This document shows positions 28,391 through 40,362 of a DNA stretch of 64,000 bases, in pieces (positions within the stretch are counted from its first letter, which is position 1; each line of letters opens with the position of its first letter). Source of the DNA: Nakazawaea peltata (taxonomy: Eukaryota > Ascomycota > Pichiomycetes > Alaninales > Pachysolenaceae); contig BCGQ01000008.1 in assembly GCA_001599355.1 (NCBI GenBank), positions 558,001 through 622,000 of the forward strand, read 5' to 3'. Under the pieces are notes generated by a model. That model made no database searches and was not told the DNA's origin. It saw nothing but the letters and a program-made list of their open reading frames with translations. Both the position numbers and the translations under genes were made by a program.

Positions 28391-29556
28391 GTTAACTAAC
28401 TAATAATAATTATATTTTTGTTATCTAATTTTTAAATCAAATATACTTGATATAATAAACTTTTATTAGCTGGTTCTTTTATTCATACTTACTTCACATT
28501 TGGTAGACTATTCTTTTGACATTAGCCTAATGTTGTGTTTTTATTCGAGTTCTTCACTGATGTGCGATAACCTTTAAAGGTGATAATCGTCACAATTATG
28601 ATTTATTTGACTTTCGTTTAGTTGATCACAAGTTCTCTTCGCCGGTCCTGTTTCTTAGGGCCTGTCTGATGCCAACTTCGTTTATTACCATAGCGATGTT
28701 CTATTTATATTTTAATACCAATACACTTAGTGTGATATTTCAAGCATTTTATTGTAGGATCTTGTAGCCGTTAAAGGATAGGGGTAGTAGATAGTTCTTT
28801 ACATGAAAATGAATCATACTGAGACAGCAAAAGCTTATTATGACCCCATCATGGTTGGGAAAGAGATAAGGCTTAGGGATAATATCAGTTTCTGGATCAG
28901 TTTTAACTATACGTCAAGATCTATACTAGAGACACTGTAACTCTTATCTGAGTCAATGAGCCGCTAAACGGTGAAAGGAAATTTCTTGAGAAAAATCTTT
29001 TGGTAAAGCTACTACTGGGGAAAGATGAAAATGAGGAAATAGTAAAAAATTGAGGAGCTCAAATAGAGGTGCTCGGGGGCTTCGAAAGCGGCCACAAACC
29101 GGGGAGATCCTGTACCCCCTTGATAGAAGGTGACTCCAAGTGGACGAATGCAATTGCTTTACTGCGTACGAGAAAAAAAAATAATAAGCCGAAGCTGCAT
29201 ATTGCCCTTTTTTTCTCGCCAAAAATGAGACAAATATTTGGGAATTTCCGTTTTCAGAAATGGGATTTTCTTAGAAACCGCCCAATTAGGATACCAACAT
29301 ATTTTTTTGTAGTCTGATTAGGTCTACGGAGCACTGAAAAGTCTCGAGACTTGTACGAATCAGGAAAGGCCTTATCCACTTTGAGCATGACTGAGATCCA
29401 GGGGCACTCCATCTCTTTTGGGGCAGAGAAGCTAGGTAGTGGATCTGGGACAGATTCTGATGCTACGAGGTTACATAATTGTGATTTACTTTAGAATACG
29501 CTTACACAGAGTTTTGTTTCATCAGTCATTATCATACATATTAAATTATAGAGGAT
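28391..29556. other. 1.2-kb intergenic region between CCW12 and AVL9
   Basis: Contains the 3' regions of both convergent genes, but is unusually long for that. AT-rich polyadenylation-like text fills the first 200 bp. A GC-richer patch lies near 29050-29130. A short minus-strand ORF (28953-29222) and a plus ORF (29069-29317) overlap each other and look random. I recognise no RNA gene. Confidence 0.5.
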
Positions 29557-31455
29557 TTAACTTCTATTGGTGTACCAATAGTTGTTCCAAGATTGTTGTA
29601 TGAAGTTTCTCTTTGAGGAGTCAGTATTCGACCCCCCTTGTGACTTTTTAAACCGACTATTCCATATCCTAGCAAAGACATTAGTTGGAGATTTCAAGTC
29701 CAGAACATGAACTCCCCGGAATTCGTCCATAGTAAAGAATTCGTTGTAGCAGCTCTGCCTCCAAATATTGTAGTTATTAGTTTGCTCCCACAGAGAAACG
29801 AAGAGCTTGCCAAACTTATTTAAAGTAGCAGTCGTAGAGTTAATTATATTAGTCAGATCAACAGAGGAGCTATCTGCTCCAGATAGTCTTGCTCCAAGGC
29901 CCAGTAATTGCGATGGGTTAGCGGCTTGGATATATAAATCCTGTTTGACAGACAGGAGGAATCCTACAAGGTAAGCTTCAAAGTTAGAACGTATCATATC
30001 CTCAACTACAAGATCCATGTATATCAGCAGAGGAGCCTGATTTCCCTTCTTTCCTTCAATTGGATTAGCAGAAGCTCCCAATGAAGTGTTAGCATCATTG
30101 CCATCAATATTCGAATCTTTATGAGAAGGTGGAGGATTATTACTAGCCTTACTTTTATCACTTGCATTGGCCACATTATGGATCAAGGAATCAATGAATT
30201 TTTTATCTTGAGAAGTCAATTGCAACTGTTGTTCCAAACTCAGATTTAAAAATTCGACAGAATTCTTATGAGAAGGATGGTCTATATATACTACAACGTC
30301 GGCAATTTTGGACTTCTGATCAAGTAATAAATCATTAGAAGTACCTATAAGGTACCAGTTCAGTTCTTTTAACATATCCAACTGTTGTAACAGTAAATAT
30401 GGCTGAAAGAAACCTCCTCTAGTGAAGAGTTGTAAGGGTAAACCGATGAACTTCAATATGGAATCACGGTCCATAACATTGAATGAGTCAGCCTCTTTAA
30501 CATTAGAAGAGACAGAGTCCAATTGAGGAGCCCCACTATCTTGTAAGTGCATTATCAATTCTGGAATTAAAGAAATTATGGCAAATTGATAGTTCAGTAA
30601 TTTCAAGAGATCTTTGCTAAAGAAGACAACCTTCTTCTCTAGCATCACCAGTTTCAAAATGACCAATAAGTTTCTCTTGAAAGACTGGATCATGTCCTTC
30701 AAAGTCAAACCCATATAGAAATCACTCTCATATAAAGTCTCTGGCAGTTCAGAATTGTTATAAGTCATGCTCAAGTTCTCGTACAATTGTTTTAAAACGG
30801 TTCTGTCTGTGAAATCACATTGCTCAAAGTAACTTCTGGTGACGATACTCAATTTTTCACGGACTTGAATGGTGACTGGATGGTACGAAATGATCACCAC
30901 CAGTTTCTGGACGATAGATCTGGTGACATCTTCTGCAGGTTTTTTCAATTTACGAACATCTAACTGTCTCACACAAGCACATCCGAACAATGTAGTACTG
31001 CTGTTATGCAAAAGAGTGAAATTTGAAAAGGTTTCCTCATAAAGATGGGCACCATCAGGTAACAGTTGGAAGGGTAAAAAACTCCATTCTTTGGAATATT
31101 TCAGGATTTGAGTAGCCTCATTATTGAAATCTTCAGCTACCGAGGAGTCGAACCATGTCTCTATCTCCGGACCACGAGCATGATGGAAGTCAACAACACA
31201 TACAGAAAATATCAAATCAGAACGGTGTTCTACTCTTGGTTGCTTCATGACAATTGGGGCGGTGGAGGAGGTGTTTTTAGAGGGCAGGTCAACTGATGAG
31301 GGTGGTAATGAAGTTGTTAATGAAGGCGCCACAGGAATATGTGTGCCATGTGTGGTATTTGTGATTTCGTGGCCTTCATCCAGCCACGGATTCTCCTCAA
31401 AGTTCATCTTTTCATCAACTTGAAGCTTCCCAGTGTGGAGCTGGTAGCACTCCAT
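29557..31455 (-). CDS. AVL9: Avl9-family DENN-related protein of late secretion
   Basis: Avl9 acts in exocytic transport from the Golgi; its family carries a DENN-like fold found in Rab exchange factors. The 632-residue protein has a disordered, Pro/Ser/Thr-rich N-terminus (to about 80), then the family start IFSVCVVDFHHARGPEIETW. The conserved FGCACVRQLDVRK, DVTRSIVQKLVVIIS and KLSIVTRSYFEQCDFTDR blocks follow, then MIQSFKRNLLVILKLVMLEKKVVFFS. It is shorter than S. cerevisiae Avl9 (764). The start at 31455 is the first ATG; a Met 17 codons in (MNFEENPWLDEG) is an alternative. The gene is divergent from SLY1, sharing a 323-bp promoter, and both products act in secretion. Confidence 0.88.
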   Translation of the reverse strand: MECYQLHTGKLQVDEKMNFEENPWLDEGHEITNTTHGTHIPVAPSLTTSLPPSSVDLPSKNTSSTAPIVMKQPRVEHRSDLIFSVCVVDFHHARGPEIETWFDSSVAEDFNNEATQILKYSKEWSFLPFQLLPDGAHLYEETFSNFTLLHNSSTTLFGCACVRQLDVRKLKKPAEDVTRSIVQKLVVIISYHPVTIQVREKLSIVTRSYFEQCDFTDRTVLKQLYENLSMTYNNSELPETLYESDFYMGLTLKDMIQSFKRNLLVILKLVMLEKKVVFFSKDLLKLLNYQFAIISLIPELIMHLQDSGAPQLDSVSSNVKEADSFNVMDRDSILKFIGLPLQLFTRGGFFQPYLLLQQLDMLKELNWYLIGTSNDLLLDQKSKIADVVVYIDHPSHKNSVEFLNLSLEQQLQLTSQDKKFIDSLIHNVANASDKSKASNNPPPSHKDSNIDGNDANTSLGASANPIEGKKGNQAPLLIYMDLVVEDMIRSNFEAYLVGFLLSVKQDLYIQAANPSQLLGLGARLSGADSSSVDLTNIINSTTATLNKFGKLFVSLWEQTNNYNIWRQSCYNEFFTMDEFRGVHVLDLKSPTNVFARIWNSRFKKSQGGSNTDSSKRNFIQQSWNNYWYTNRS

Positions 31456-31778
31456 TCAGGCTTAATTTTGGTATTGGAAAGTTTGCGCAGGAACTGTGAA
31501 CCAGAGCAAAATATTAAAGAGAGAAGTAGGGGAAGTGAGACAGAAAAGTAGAGAGGGAGAAAGAAAAGGGAAGGAAAAGAGAGGGAAAAGAGGGAAAAGA
31601 GGGAAAAGAGGGAAAAGAGAGGAAAAAAAAAGGCGAAAGGAAGTAAAATTTAAAGCGCCCAAATATTTTCATTTTTCTTGAGCAGTCACCCTCTACAAAA
31701 AATAACAGCGAAGCTCAAACTTGACGCCAAACCAGTTCAACACCACCACAGATCAATTCATAAAGCGTCTCATTCATC
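31456..31778. repeat. AVL9/SLY1 divergent promoter with purine 9-bp repeat
   Basis: The 323-bp shared promoter. It is dominated by an A/G tract (about 31530-31650) with four exact tandem copies of GGGAAAAGA at 31583-31618. Poly-purine tracts often exclude nucleosomes in yeast promoters. Confidence 0.7.
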
Positions 31779-33767
31779 ATGGCTACCTTAAGAGACAGAC
31801 AGATCCTGTCATTGGAGCACATGTTGAACTTGAACAGTGACTCATCCGATGACGTCGATCTCACCTCTCCAACTAACAAGGAAGAGATCATTTGGAAAGT
31901 GTTGGTTTTGGACCAGAAGAGTACCGCCGTTGTATCTTCGGTATTACGTGTCAACGATTTGTTGAGATGTGGAGTTACCGTCCACACTGTGATCAATACC
32001 AAACGAGCTCTGTTGTCCGATGTGCCTCTGATTTATTTCGTCGAACCTTCTTTGGACAATATCAAGTTGATAATGAATGATATCTCCAATGATATGTATG
32101 CTAGTTATTATATTAACTTCACTTCTTCGATTGCTAGATCTGTTTTGGAGGAGTTTGCCAAGCAAGTCGCCATAACCGGGAAACTGGATCGTATCAAGAG
32201 ATTGTTCGATCAATATACCGACTTCATTGTCACCGAACCTAATTTGTTCTCTTTGGATATGGAGAGTGTTTATTCCAAGATTTATAACCCTAAAATTGAT
32301 GAGCAAGAATTGGATCTGGTTATCGATTCAATCGCCTCCGGTGTCTGTCATTGTTTAATCACTCTTAAACAAATTCCTATCATCAGATGTCCTAAGAATG
32401 GACCTGCTGAGATGGTAGCCGTCAAGTTAGAACAAAAATTACGTGATTATGTTCTCAATTCGAAACTGAATAGTGGTCTGTCCCTGGTGGGTCAATTAGA
32501 TTCTTTACAACGTACAGTCTTAATCCTTTTGGACAGAAATTTCGATTTGTCCCTGATGTTTGCTCATTCATGGATTTACCAATGTCTTGTTAGTGATGTG
32601 TTTGATTTATCCAGAAATACCATTACTGTGGAGACTCCCCTGCAAAATGGAACTAAAACAAAACAAAAATACGATATCGATCCTAAGGATTTCTTCTGGA
32701 TGAGAAACGCTTTATCTCCGTTCCCTGAAGTTGTCGAAGATGTCGATCTGGAATTGGCCAAATATAAGCGTGATCTGGAAGAAGTTACTCTGAAAACTGG
32801 GTACTCATCTTTAAGTGATATTGATCCTAATAGTACTACTGATACCGTTCATATTCAACTGCTGATAAAACTGTTACCAGAGTTGAGAAACAGAAAGAAT
32901 ATTATCGATATGCATATGAAAGTATTGACCCTGTTATTGAAGGAATTGGGTGCTCGTAAATTGGATTCCTTCTTTGAAATCGAGCAGAAATTTAGCGACC
33001 CTAAGGTTCTCAAAGATTATTTAGAACTGTTAGACTCGGTTGTAGAAGGTGACAACTTGAATGACAAAGTAAGAACTTTCTTGATCTTAGTACTTGTCTC
33101 CGATTTACCTAAGGATTTCGAACAAGAAGTCGAGACAAAATTGAGAGAGCAAGGTGCCGATTTATCACCATTGAGTTATATTCGTCGTGTCAAAGAGCTC
33201 ACCAAATTAACTTACAAATCCAATAATTTACAGGGAGAATCTTCATCTTCTTCATCATATCAAAATAATACCCTGCTTTTCAATGGGTTATCGTCAAAAT
33301 TGTATGGTCTCACTGAAGGTCGTTTGGGTGAAGGTGTTGGCTCTTTAATTACCGGTTTAAAGAGATTGTTACCTGAGAAGAAGCAAATGCCTATCACCAA
33401 TATTGTGGCTTCTATTATGGATCCGCAAACAGCCAATTCAGACCAGTTGCTGTTGACCGACAATTACCTCTATTTCGACCCAAGTGCCACTAGAGGTTCC
33501 CATTCTCAAAAGCCAAAGAGACAGTCTTATAACGAAAGTATTGTCTTCGTAGTTGGTGGTGGTAATTACCTTGAATATTCCAACTTACAAGAATGGGTAT
33601 TATCCACATCAGGAAATATGGGGGCTGTCAATACCGTCGATTCGTCTCTCAATGGGTCCACCCAAGGAGCACTTTCAATCTCTGGAGCTAAGACAGTTAT
33701 ATATGGAAGCACTGATATTGTGACTGCTGATGAGTTTTTGAAGGAATGTGGTCAATTAGGTAATTAG
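31779..33767 (+). CDS. SLY1: SM protein Sly1, ER-Golgi SNARE regulator
   Basis: Sly1 (Sec1/Munc18 family) binds the syntaxin Sed5 and drives SNARE assembly in ER-Golgi traffic. The 662-residue protein matches S. cerevisiae Sly1 (666). It carries EEIIWKVLVLDQKSTAVVSS, VLRVNDLLRCGVTVHT, YASYYINFTSSIARSVLEE, FIVTEPNLFSL, LDRNFDLS-x-MFAHSWIYQC and the C-terminal SIMDP...LYFDP region. Three SM domains are intact. CTG codons fall where relatives have Ser or Ala (GK-x-DRIK, DLS-x-MF). The start is the first ATG; the elongator tRNA-Met follows 121 bp downstream. Confidence 0.95.
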   Translation: MATLRDRQILSLEHMLNLNSDSSDDVDLTSPTNKEEIIWKVLVLDQKSTAVVSSVLRVNDLLRCGVTVHTVINTKRALLSDVPLIYFVEPSLDNIKLIMNDISNDMYASYYINFTSSIARSVLEEFAKQVAITGKLDRIKRLFDQYTDFIVTEPNLFSLDMESVYSKIYNPKIDEQELDLVIDSIASGVCHCLITLKQIPIIRCPKNGPAEMVAVKLEQKLRDYVLNSKLNSGLSLVGQLDSLQRTVLILLDRNFDLSLMFAHSWIYQCLVSDVFDLSRNTITVETPLQNGTKTKQKYDIDPKDFFWMRNALSPFPEVVEDVDLELAKYKRDLEEVTLKTGYSSLSDIDPNSTTDTVHIQLLIKLLPELRNRKNIIDMHMKVLTLLLKELGARKLDSFFEIEQKFSDPKVLKDYLELLDSVVEGDNLNDKVRTFLILVLVSDLPKDFEQEVETKLREQGADLSPLSYIRRVKELTKLTYKSNNLQGESSSSSSYQNNTLLFNGLSSKLYGLTEGRLGEGVGSLITGLKRLLPEKKQMPITNIVASIMDPQTANSDQLLLTDNYLYFDPSATRGSHSQKPKRQSYNESIVFVVGGGNYLEYSNLQEWVLSTSGNMGAVNTVDSSLNGSTQGALSISGAKTVIYGSTDIVTADEFLKECGQLGN

Positions 33768-33888
33768 ATAATAAAATAATCGCTTGTATCAATTGTAGAA
33801 TAATTTAGACCTCTCTCAATATGAGGATAAGGTAGTGTAGCAATAAACTAATATAATCAAGTATTTCTTTAAAAAAGATCGAAAATTT

Positions 33889-33962
33889 GCTTCGGTGGCG
33901 CAGTTGGCTAGCGCATCAGTCTCATAATCTGGAGGTCGAGAGTTCGAGCCTCTCTCGGAGCA
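33889..33962 (+). tRNA. tRNA-Met (CAT), elongator
   Basis: A complete 74-base intronless cloverleaf including the discriminator A. The acceptor GCTTCGG pairs with TCGGAGC (two G-U pairs). The D arm is GCGC/GCGC, the anticodon loop CTCATAA, and the T arm GAGAG-TTCGAGC-CTCTC. It differs from initiator tRNA and resembles S. cerevisiae elongator tRNA-Met closely, including the CAGTCTCATAATCTG core. Confidence 0.97.
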
Positions 33963-33963
33963 A

Positions 33964-33971
33964 TTTTTTTT
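33964..33971 (+). terminator. Pol III terminator of tRNA-Met
   Basis: A run of eight T begins two bases after the tRNA 3' end, the standard RNA polymerase III stop. Confidence 0.9.
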
Positions 33972-34088
33972 CAATCCGCTACAGGATAATTTGGTTGGCC
34001 AGTGAAGGGGTTGGACGCCTAAATCTACTATTCATTATTTTTTATTGTAACATTCTTTTAAGTTATTAGTGTACAAGCTATACAGCTA

Positions 34089-35804
<1,716 letters not shown>

Positions 35805-37061
35805 ATGACGTCCATAATGAAGAAGGAGGAGGTCGATGGGACTGTGAAATTCGAACAGGTCATGAAATTTGACCCCGATGAGTTGAAGGTTGATTTGGCT
35901 CTGGTACAGACCGGTAAACCTCCAGCAAAGAAAAGAAAACCACGGTTGAAATATCGCCCTGAGAATGGTACCGTATTAGAAGTGAATAGCCAGGGTCTCG
36001 GCCCCGATGACACCCAGTCTTTAGATGATTTAGGCTACGATATGGATGATTTGTCCTTCTTAAACCATCTGTTCATGCATTCAAATAAAATGATATGTAT
36101 TGCCGGAGCTGGTGTATCTGTTGGGGCGGGGATACCCGATTTCCGATCTTCAGACGGGTTCTTCAACAGTTTGAATAATGGTCAGGGAAAAAATTTATTC
36201 GATTACCAGTCCGTTTATAGAGATAGTGATACTATGCAAAGATTTCATGAGATGATTAGGAATTTATATCAGATGTCTGTTGATCTCAAGCCGACTTTAT
36301 TTCATCATTTTATCAATTATGTTGCTGGAGATAATCGATTATTGAGATTGTATTCGCAGAATGTTGATGCTCTTGAGTTACAGTTACCTCATTTACAGAC
36401 CGATATACCGTTGATGCCAATCACCAGTAAACAGCCTCCAAGATGTATTCAGTTACATGGGAATGTTCAAGTCATGAATTGTACAAAATGTCATTATAAG
36501 CTGCCGTTGGAACCTCAGATTTTCGCCAAATTGCTGTCGAATGCTCCACTGCCAGAATGTCCAGAGTGTGTAGAATTAGATAAGGTTAGAGAAATCCTGG
36601 GTAAGAGAACTTTGGGTACAGGTACCTTGAGACCCAGAATTGTATTATATAATGAATTTCATCCAGATGGTGAGATCATAGGACAAATTTCACAGAAGGA
36701 TTTGAAACTGAAACCTGATTGTTTGGTGATAGTGGGGACTACTTTAAAGATTCCAGGAGTGAGAACTTTAGCCAGAGAATTGACCAGACAGGTTCATTCC
36801 AACAAGGGATGTGTGATATGGATTAATAAGGAAGAACCTTCCATGTCAGTAGTGGATTTCTTAGAGTATTTGGATCTTATAGTGATAGGAGATTGTCAGA
36901 ACATTCCAAGTTTATTGATAAAGTATCAATATGAGATAGATGAGGTTAAGAGGAAGAAGAGCACTACTCCAAAGAGTCATAAAATTACAAAGAAACCAAA
37001 GAAGACAAGCACACAGGTTAATCTTGATCATTATACTCGAGTTAATCAGACTAAGAGTTAA
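35805..37061 (+). CDS. HST3: Sirtuin deacetylase, Hst3/Hst4 class
   Basis: Hst3 and Hst4 are NAD-dependent nuclear deacetylases that remove H3K56 acetylation after S phase. The 418-residue protein has the sirtuin core from about residue 85: GAGVSVGAGIPDFRSSDGFF (NAD binding), LYSQNVDALE, QLHGN with the catalytic His, CxxC pairs at CTKC and CPEC (zinc), and VIVGTTLKIPGVR. SQNVDALE and the long insert between zinc pairs mark the Hst3/Hst4 subclass rather than Sir2/Hst1/Hst2. The N-terminus is basic (KKRKPRLK), as is the C-terminus (KKSTTPKSHKITKKPKK). Hst3 or Hst4 identity is open; many yeasts carry just one. Confidence 0.88.
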   Translation: MTSIMKKEEVDGTVKFEQVMKFDPDELKVDLALVQTGKPPAKKRKPRLKYRPENGTVLEVNSQGLGPDDTQSLDDLGYDMDDLSFLNHLFMHSNKMICIAGAGVSVGAGIPDFRSSDGFFNSLNNGQGKNLFDYQSVYRDSDTMQRFHEMIRNLYQMSVDLKPTLFHHFINYVAGDNRLLRLYSQNVDALELQLPHLQTDIPLMPITSKQPPRCIQLHGNVQVMNCTKCHYKLPLEPQIFAKLLSNAPLPECPECVELDKVREILGKRTLGTGTLRPRIVLYNEFHPDGEIIGQISQKDLKLKPDCLVIVGTTLKIPGVRTLARELTRQVHSNKGCVIWINKEEPSMSVVDFLEYLDLIVIGDCQNIPSLLIKYQYEIDEVKRKKSTTPKSHKITKKPKKTSTQVNLDHYTRVNQTKS

Positions 37062-37131
37062 TACAATCATCGACCACATTACGAGTTATATTGCTAATTA
37101 TACAGTAGTTCTACCACATTAAGAGTTATGT

Positions 37132-37956
37132 TTATTCATCATATAATTCAACCTCATCGTTTGGTTCCTTCGGTTCCTGAGCCTCAGCCCATTGAGTAAC
37201 ATCATCTACATAACTCAAAATAGTTTGTACACTTTGATTCAAGTCATCCTTTGTAGAACAATCCAATGGTAAATACTGTACCATTCCAAAATCATCGATC
37301 AAGTTCAGGATCAGTTTATTTAAATTGTGGAATTTCGGATTCTTGAAATCTTGATCTCCAGATAACAATAACGGATTTGGATTCAAATAGTCTTTAAGGT
37401 TCTTCTTAGACACTTTGTCCTGGATCAAATCGATCTTACTTAAGATATTCAAATGAGGTAACTCCAAATGGATCATCAGTGACATGGCACTTAAAGTCCC
37501 ACTAAAAAATTTGGTCGAATCTATCACGAAGGAACTTTCCAACAAATATGTGGCACATAATGAGAAATTCAAGTTGGTTTTCAAATGCTTCACCAAATTT
37601 GGCATCAATGGGATATGGTTATAAAGTTCGATCTGACCTGGACAGTCGAAGATCAAATATTCATCGTTAAATTCACCTATTTCTTCGTCAAGCCAGTCTA
37701 AATTTTGTAAGAGGAACTCGAAGCAGTAAATCAAAGCTCCATTGGGTCCAAGATTCAACTCTTCCATGACATCTTGTAATGAAATCAAGTCTCTGATATC
37801 GATAGTGAACTCGTACTCGGAAGGTTCCAGCAGAGGATCCAAATTCACAATATGAGCACGACGTCCTATTCCTTGCATATATGATATTATTGAGTTACAG
37901 AACGTGGACTTACCTGCTCCAGCAGGGCCCATCGCCAATACACCGATTCTTGACAT
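37132..37956 (-). CDS. GPN3: GPN-loop GTPase Gpn3
   Basis: Gpn3 works with Npa3/Gpn1 and Gpn2 in assembly and nuclear import of RNA polymerase II. The 274-residue product matches S. cerevisiae Gpn3 (272) along its length: P-loop [36 protein letters not shown], the defining GPN loop [12 protein letters not shown], Walker [33 protein letters not shown] and the LSKIDLI base motif. The acidic end ([11 protein letters not shown]) is also typical. First ATG. It is convergent with the sirtuin gene, 70 bp between stops. Confidence 0.96.
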   Translation of the reverse strand: MSRIGVLAMGPAGAGKSTFCNSIISYMQGIGRRAHIVNLDPLLEPSEYEFTIDIRDLISLQDVMEELNLGPNGALIYCFEFLLQNLDWLDEEIGEFNDEYLIFDCPGQIELYNHIPLMPNLVKHLKTNLNFSLCATYLLESSFVIDSTKFFSGTLSAMSLMIHLELPHLNILSKIDLIQDKVSKKNLKDYLNPNPLLLSGDQDFKNPKFHNLNKLILNLIDDFGMVQYLPLDCSTKDDLNQSVQTILSYVDDVTQWAEAQEPKEPNDEVELYDE

Positions 37957-38292
37957 CTTCCAGGGTCTTTTATCTGATTACTCAGCCAGAATACTAAGGG
38001 AGAAGACTAAAATGAGGTAAAATTTTTATTTTTCATCATGTATAAATTATTCCTATTTGGGAATGGCCGAATTGGGCAGTTAAAACAACGAGGACTTCAA
38101 TCCTTCTTATTTGTAGAGTATTTCCTATTTAGGATAATAACTGGTTTGGGAAATCAAAGGTACCAACCCCTAACCCCCCAACAGTTAGTTCACCAGTTCA
38201 CTAGTTTACACCGGAAATTCCATCTAGTAGCAACATCCCCTCCTATATGATCCTCTCCACAGCACTTATCAAACACCATCCTATTTTGCCGA
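37957..38292. other. GPN3 promoter / MSC2 3' region
   Basis: 336 bp, AT-rich near GPN3. ATTCCTATTTGGGAA and ATTTCCTATTTAGGATAA form a loose repeat (38049-38063, 38120-38137). No gene. Confidence 0.4.
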
Positions 38293-40362
38293 TCAAGGTT
38301 TAGTGTCTCGACACCAACAGTCATCTATTTCATTCTCATACTGAATATAAACATTATCAAAATGAGAATCGTACTGTCGAAGTAAGTTCTCCACCTTCTC
38401 TTTCATCGAAGAGATATTAACTGTGTTTTTAAAATAGATGATATGAATATACCCGGTTAATTTACCCTCACTGGTTGGCCAGAACCGAGGAGTGGCATAC
38501 GTCTTCAAGCCATTGACTGTCATTAAGTCTTGGAAAAACTCATTCTTTAAGAATGATGTTTTATCATCGGTCAACGATAAAAGTAAGTTAGACACAGCAC
38601 TCTTCAATAATGGGAGCGAACTTAATAAGATCAACGTTCCGATGAATAATGAGGTCAATGGGTCAAGAATTTGAACATTGAACAATTTTATGAAAATCGT
38701 AGACACTATGACCCCTACACTACCTAAAGTATCTGCTAAAATATGTAAGAAAATTCCATGCATATTGTCGTCCAAATGAGAAGTCGAAGACGATTGCTTT
38801 GTCTCATCTTCTTTAGATGGAGAATGAGAATGAGAATGAGAGTGAGAGTGAGAATGAGAAGTTTCATGCGAATGTGCATGTGAATGTCCATGGGAATGTC
38901 CATGGGAATGCCCATGCGAATGACCCCCTTCACCAGCTCCATGATTGAAAGCAAATATTCCCACTAAGTTGACAACTAACCCTAAAACACTGATAATCAA
39001 CAATTCAGTGGTTCTTTCGATATCTACAGGCTTAAATATACGAGACGTACTCTCGATGAAAATACTCACTACGATACTGATTAACAAACAACCGTTGGTG
39101 AAACCAGCCAAATTCTCAATCTTCTTTAATCCAAATGGAAACCTCTGCTGATGCTGACTAGATGAGCTACTGATAACGTTGGCCATCAATCCCAAGAATA
39201 ATGATGTACAATCAAGTAACATATGTAATGAGTCACTCAATAAACTTAAAGATTTAGACCTAAAAGAGTAAAGCAACTGGACAAACATGAAAGATGTGTT
39301 TAATAATAAAAATTGAGAAATAGACCTTGTTTCCTTAGCAGTAAATATCTTTTGGATCCAAAGGAAATCTTGTAATGGAGTCTTTTCATCATTAAATTCC
39401 TTGGATGAAGGATCTTCAAAATTCAAGCAATCATTTTCGTTGGGTCTTATGACCACTAATGACACCACCAGGTTGAACAATATGTCCTGCACAAGGATCG
39501 GCTGGTGGCTCGATATAACGGTTATTAATATATAAATCAAATTGATAATAATGATATTTGTCCTGTAATGCTGCATAAATTGGTACTTATTGAAGAAACT
39601 AGTGAATATTTGGTACTTATTAAATTGTGATAACAATAAAATAGCAGTACATCCAATTGAGATAATTAACATATTATAGTTGGTGGTATCTTTCAGCTCA
39701 CCTAATGATTTCTTTGCAATATACAATGAGAATCCACTGACAAGCAATGTCACAATCGAAGATCTGAAATTTAGCATGGAATTCAAATTGCGTTGGAACA
39801 TATCTGGAGACACTTCAAAGAGGAAGAAATGAAGTGGTAATAATAACAAGACATACCCAAGAATATGGCCGATATTTTGGTATAAAACGTAATCATAAAC
39901 TGTATACGCGAGCCATACTAAATGAGTCTGATGCTTGAATATCCAATTTGTCTCGTTCTTGATCTCCTTAGACGACTTATCGCTATAACCACTATAGTTG
40001 TTAATCAATAAGTTGACCAAGATGAAATTTATGAAATTGATGGACTGAATCAACTTATTGGCCAAAAGCAAAGCCAAACAACTGATTATCCAAAGCGGTC
40101 TCATATACCATGGTAACAAATATCTGGACTGGTCATTGGCAGGTGTCACCACTAATGACGCTGTAGTCGAGTACGCGGCTATCACAAGCAAAGAACATAG
40201 TGTGCTCACTATATAACTTGGAGAGATCAAATTCAATGAAAGAAAAAGAGTCGGGAACGACAAATGGAGCGGTGAAAGCTCAATGACGCTCTCAACAAAC
40301 GACTTCTTGTTCATTACTCGGTCTTTTTCTTGGAGTAGTTCAGTCTGAACCCCCTTGTTCAT
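38293..40362 (-). CDS. MSC2: ER zinc transporter Msc2 (cation diffusion facilitator)
   Basis: Msc2, with Zrg17, brings zinc into the ER lumen. The 689-residue protein has an extended N-terminal half with many membrane segments (about 25-330), as in Msc2/ZnT5. The C-terminal CDF core contains SLSLLSDSLHMLLDCTSL (zinc site, SDxxHMxxD) and GIFLHILADTLGSVGV (second HxxxD site). Between them lies a loop with about 16 His residues in HS/HG repeats, a zinc-sensing or buffering loop. The C-terminus ends with DCWCRD. The longest frame opens with TTG; the ATG at 40362 is the likely start. A 9-of-11 match to the Zap1 element lies at 40489-40499 but is weak. Confidence 0.93.
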   Translation of the reverse strand: MNKGVQTELLQEKDRVMNKKSFVESVIELSPLHLSFPTLFLSLNLISPSYIVSTLCSLLVIAAYSTTASLVVTPANDQSRYLLPWYMRPLWIISCLALLLANKLIQSINFINFILVNLLINNYSGYSDKSSKEIKNETNWIFKHQTHLVWLAYTVYDYVLYQNIGHILGYVLLLLPLHFFLFEVSPDMFQRNLNSMLNFRSSIVTLLVSGFSLYIAKKSLGELKDTTNYNMLIISIGCTAILLLSQFNKYQIFTSFFNKYQFMQHYRTNIIIINLIYILITVISSHQPILVQDILFNLVVSLVVIRPNENDCLNFEDPSSKEFNDEKTPLQDFLWIQKIFTAKETRSISQFLLLNTSFMFVQLLYSFRSKSLSLLSDSLHMLLDCTSLFLGLMANVISSSSSQHQQRFPFGLKKIENLAGFTNGCLLISIVVSIFIESTSRIFKPVDIERTTELLIISVLGLVVNLVGIFAFNHGAGEGGHSHGHSHGHSHGHSHAHSHETSHSHSHSHSHSHSPSKEDETKQSSSTSHLDDNMHGIFLHILADTLGSVGVIVSTIFIKLFNVQILDPLTSLFIGTLILLSSLPLLKSAVSNLLLSLTDDKTSFLKNEFFQDLMTVNGLKTYATPRFWPTSEGKLTGYIHIIYFKNTVNISSMKEKVENLLRQYDSHFDNVYIQYENEIDDCWCRDTKP
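38819..38935 (-). repeat. His-rich coding microsatellite in MSC2
   Basis: Hexamers of the type CAT/CAC-TCN/GGN (plus strand GAATGA, GAATGG) encode alternating His-Ser and His-Gly. The array is purer on the His-Ser side, suggesting recent expansion. Confidence 0.8.
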
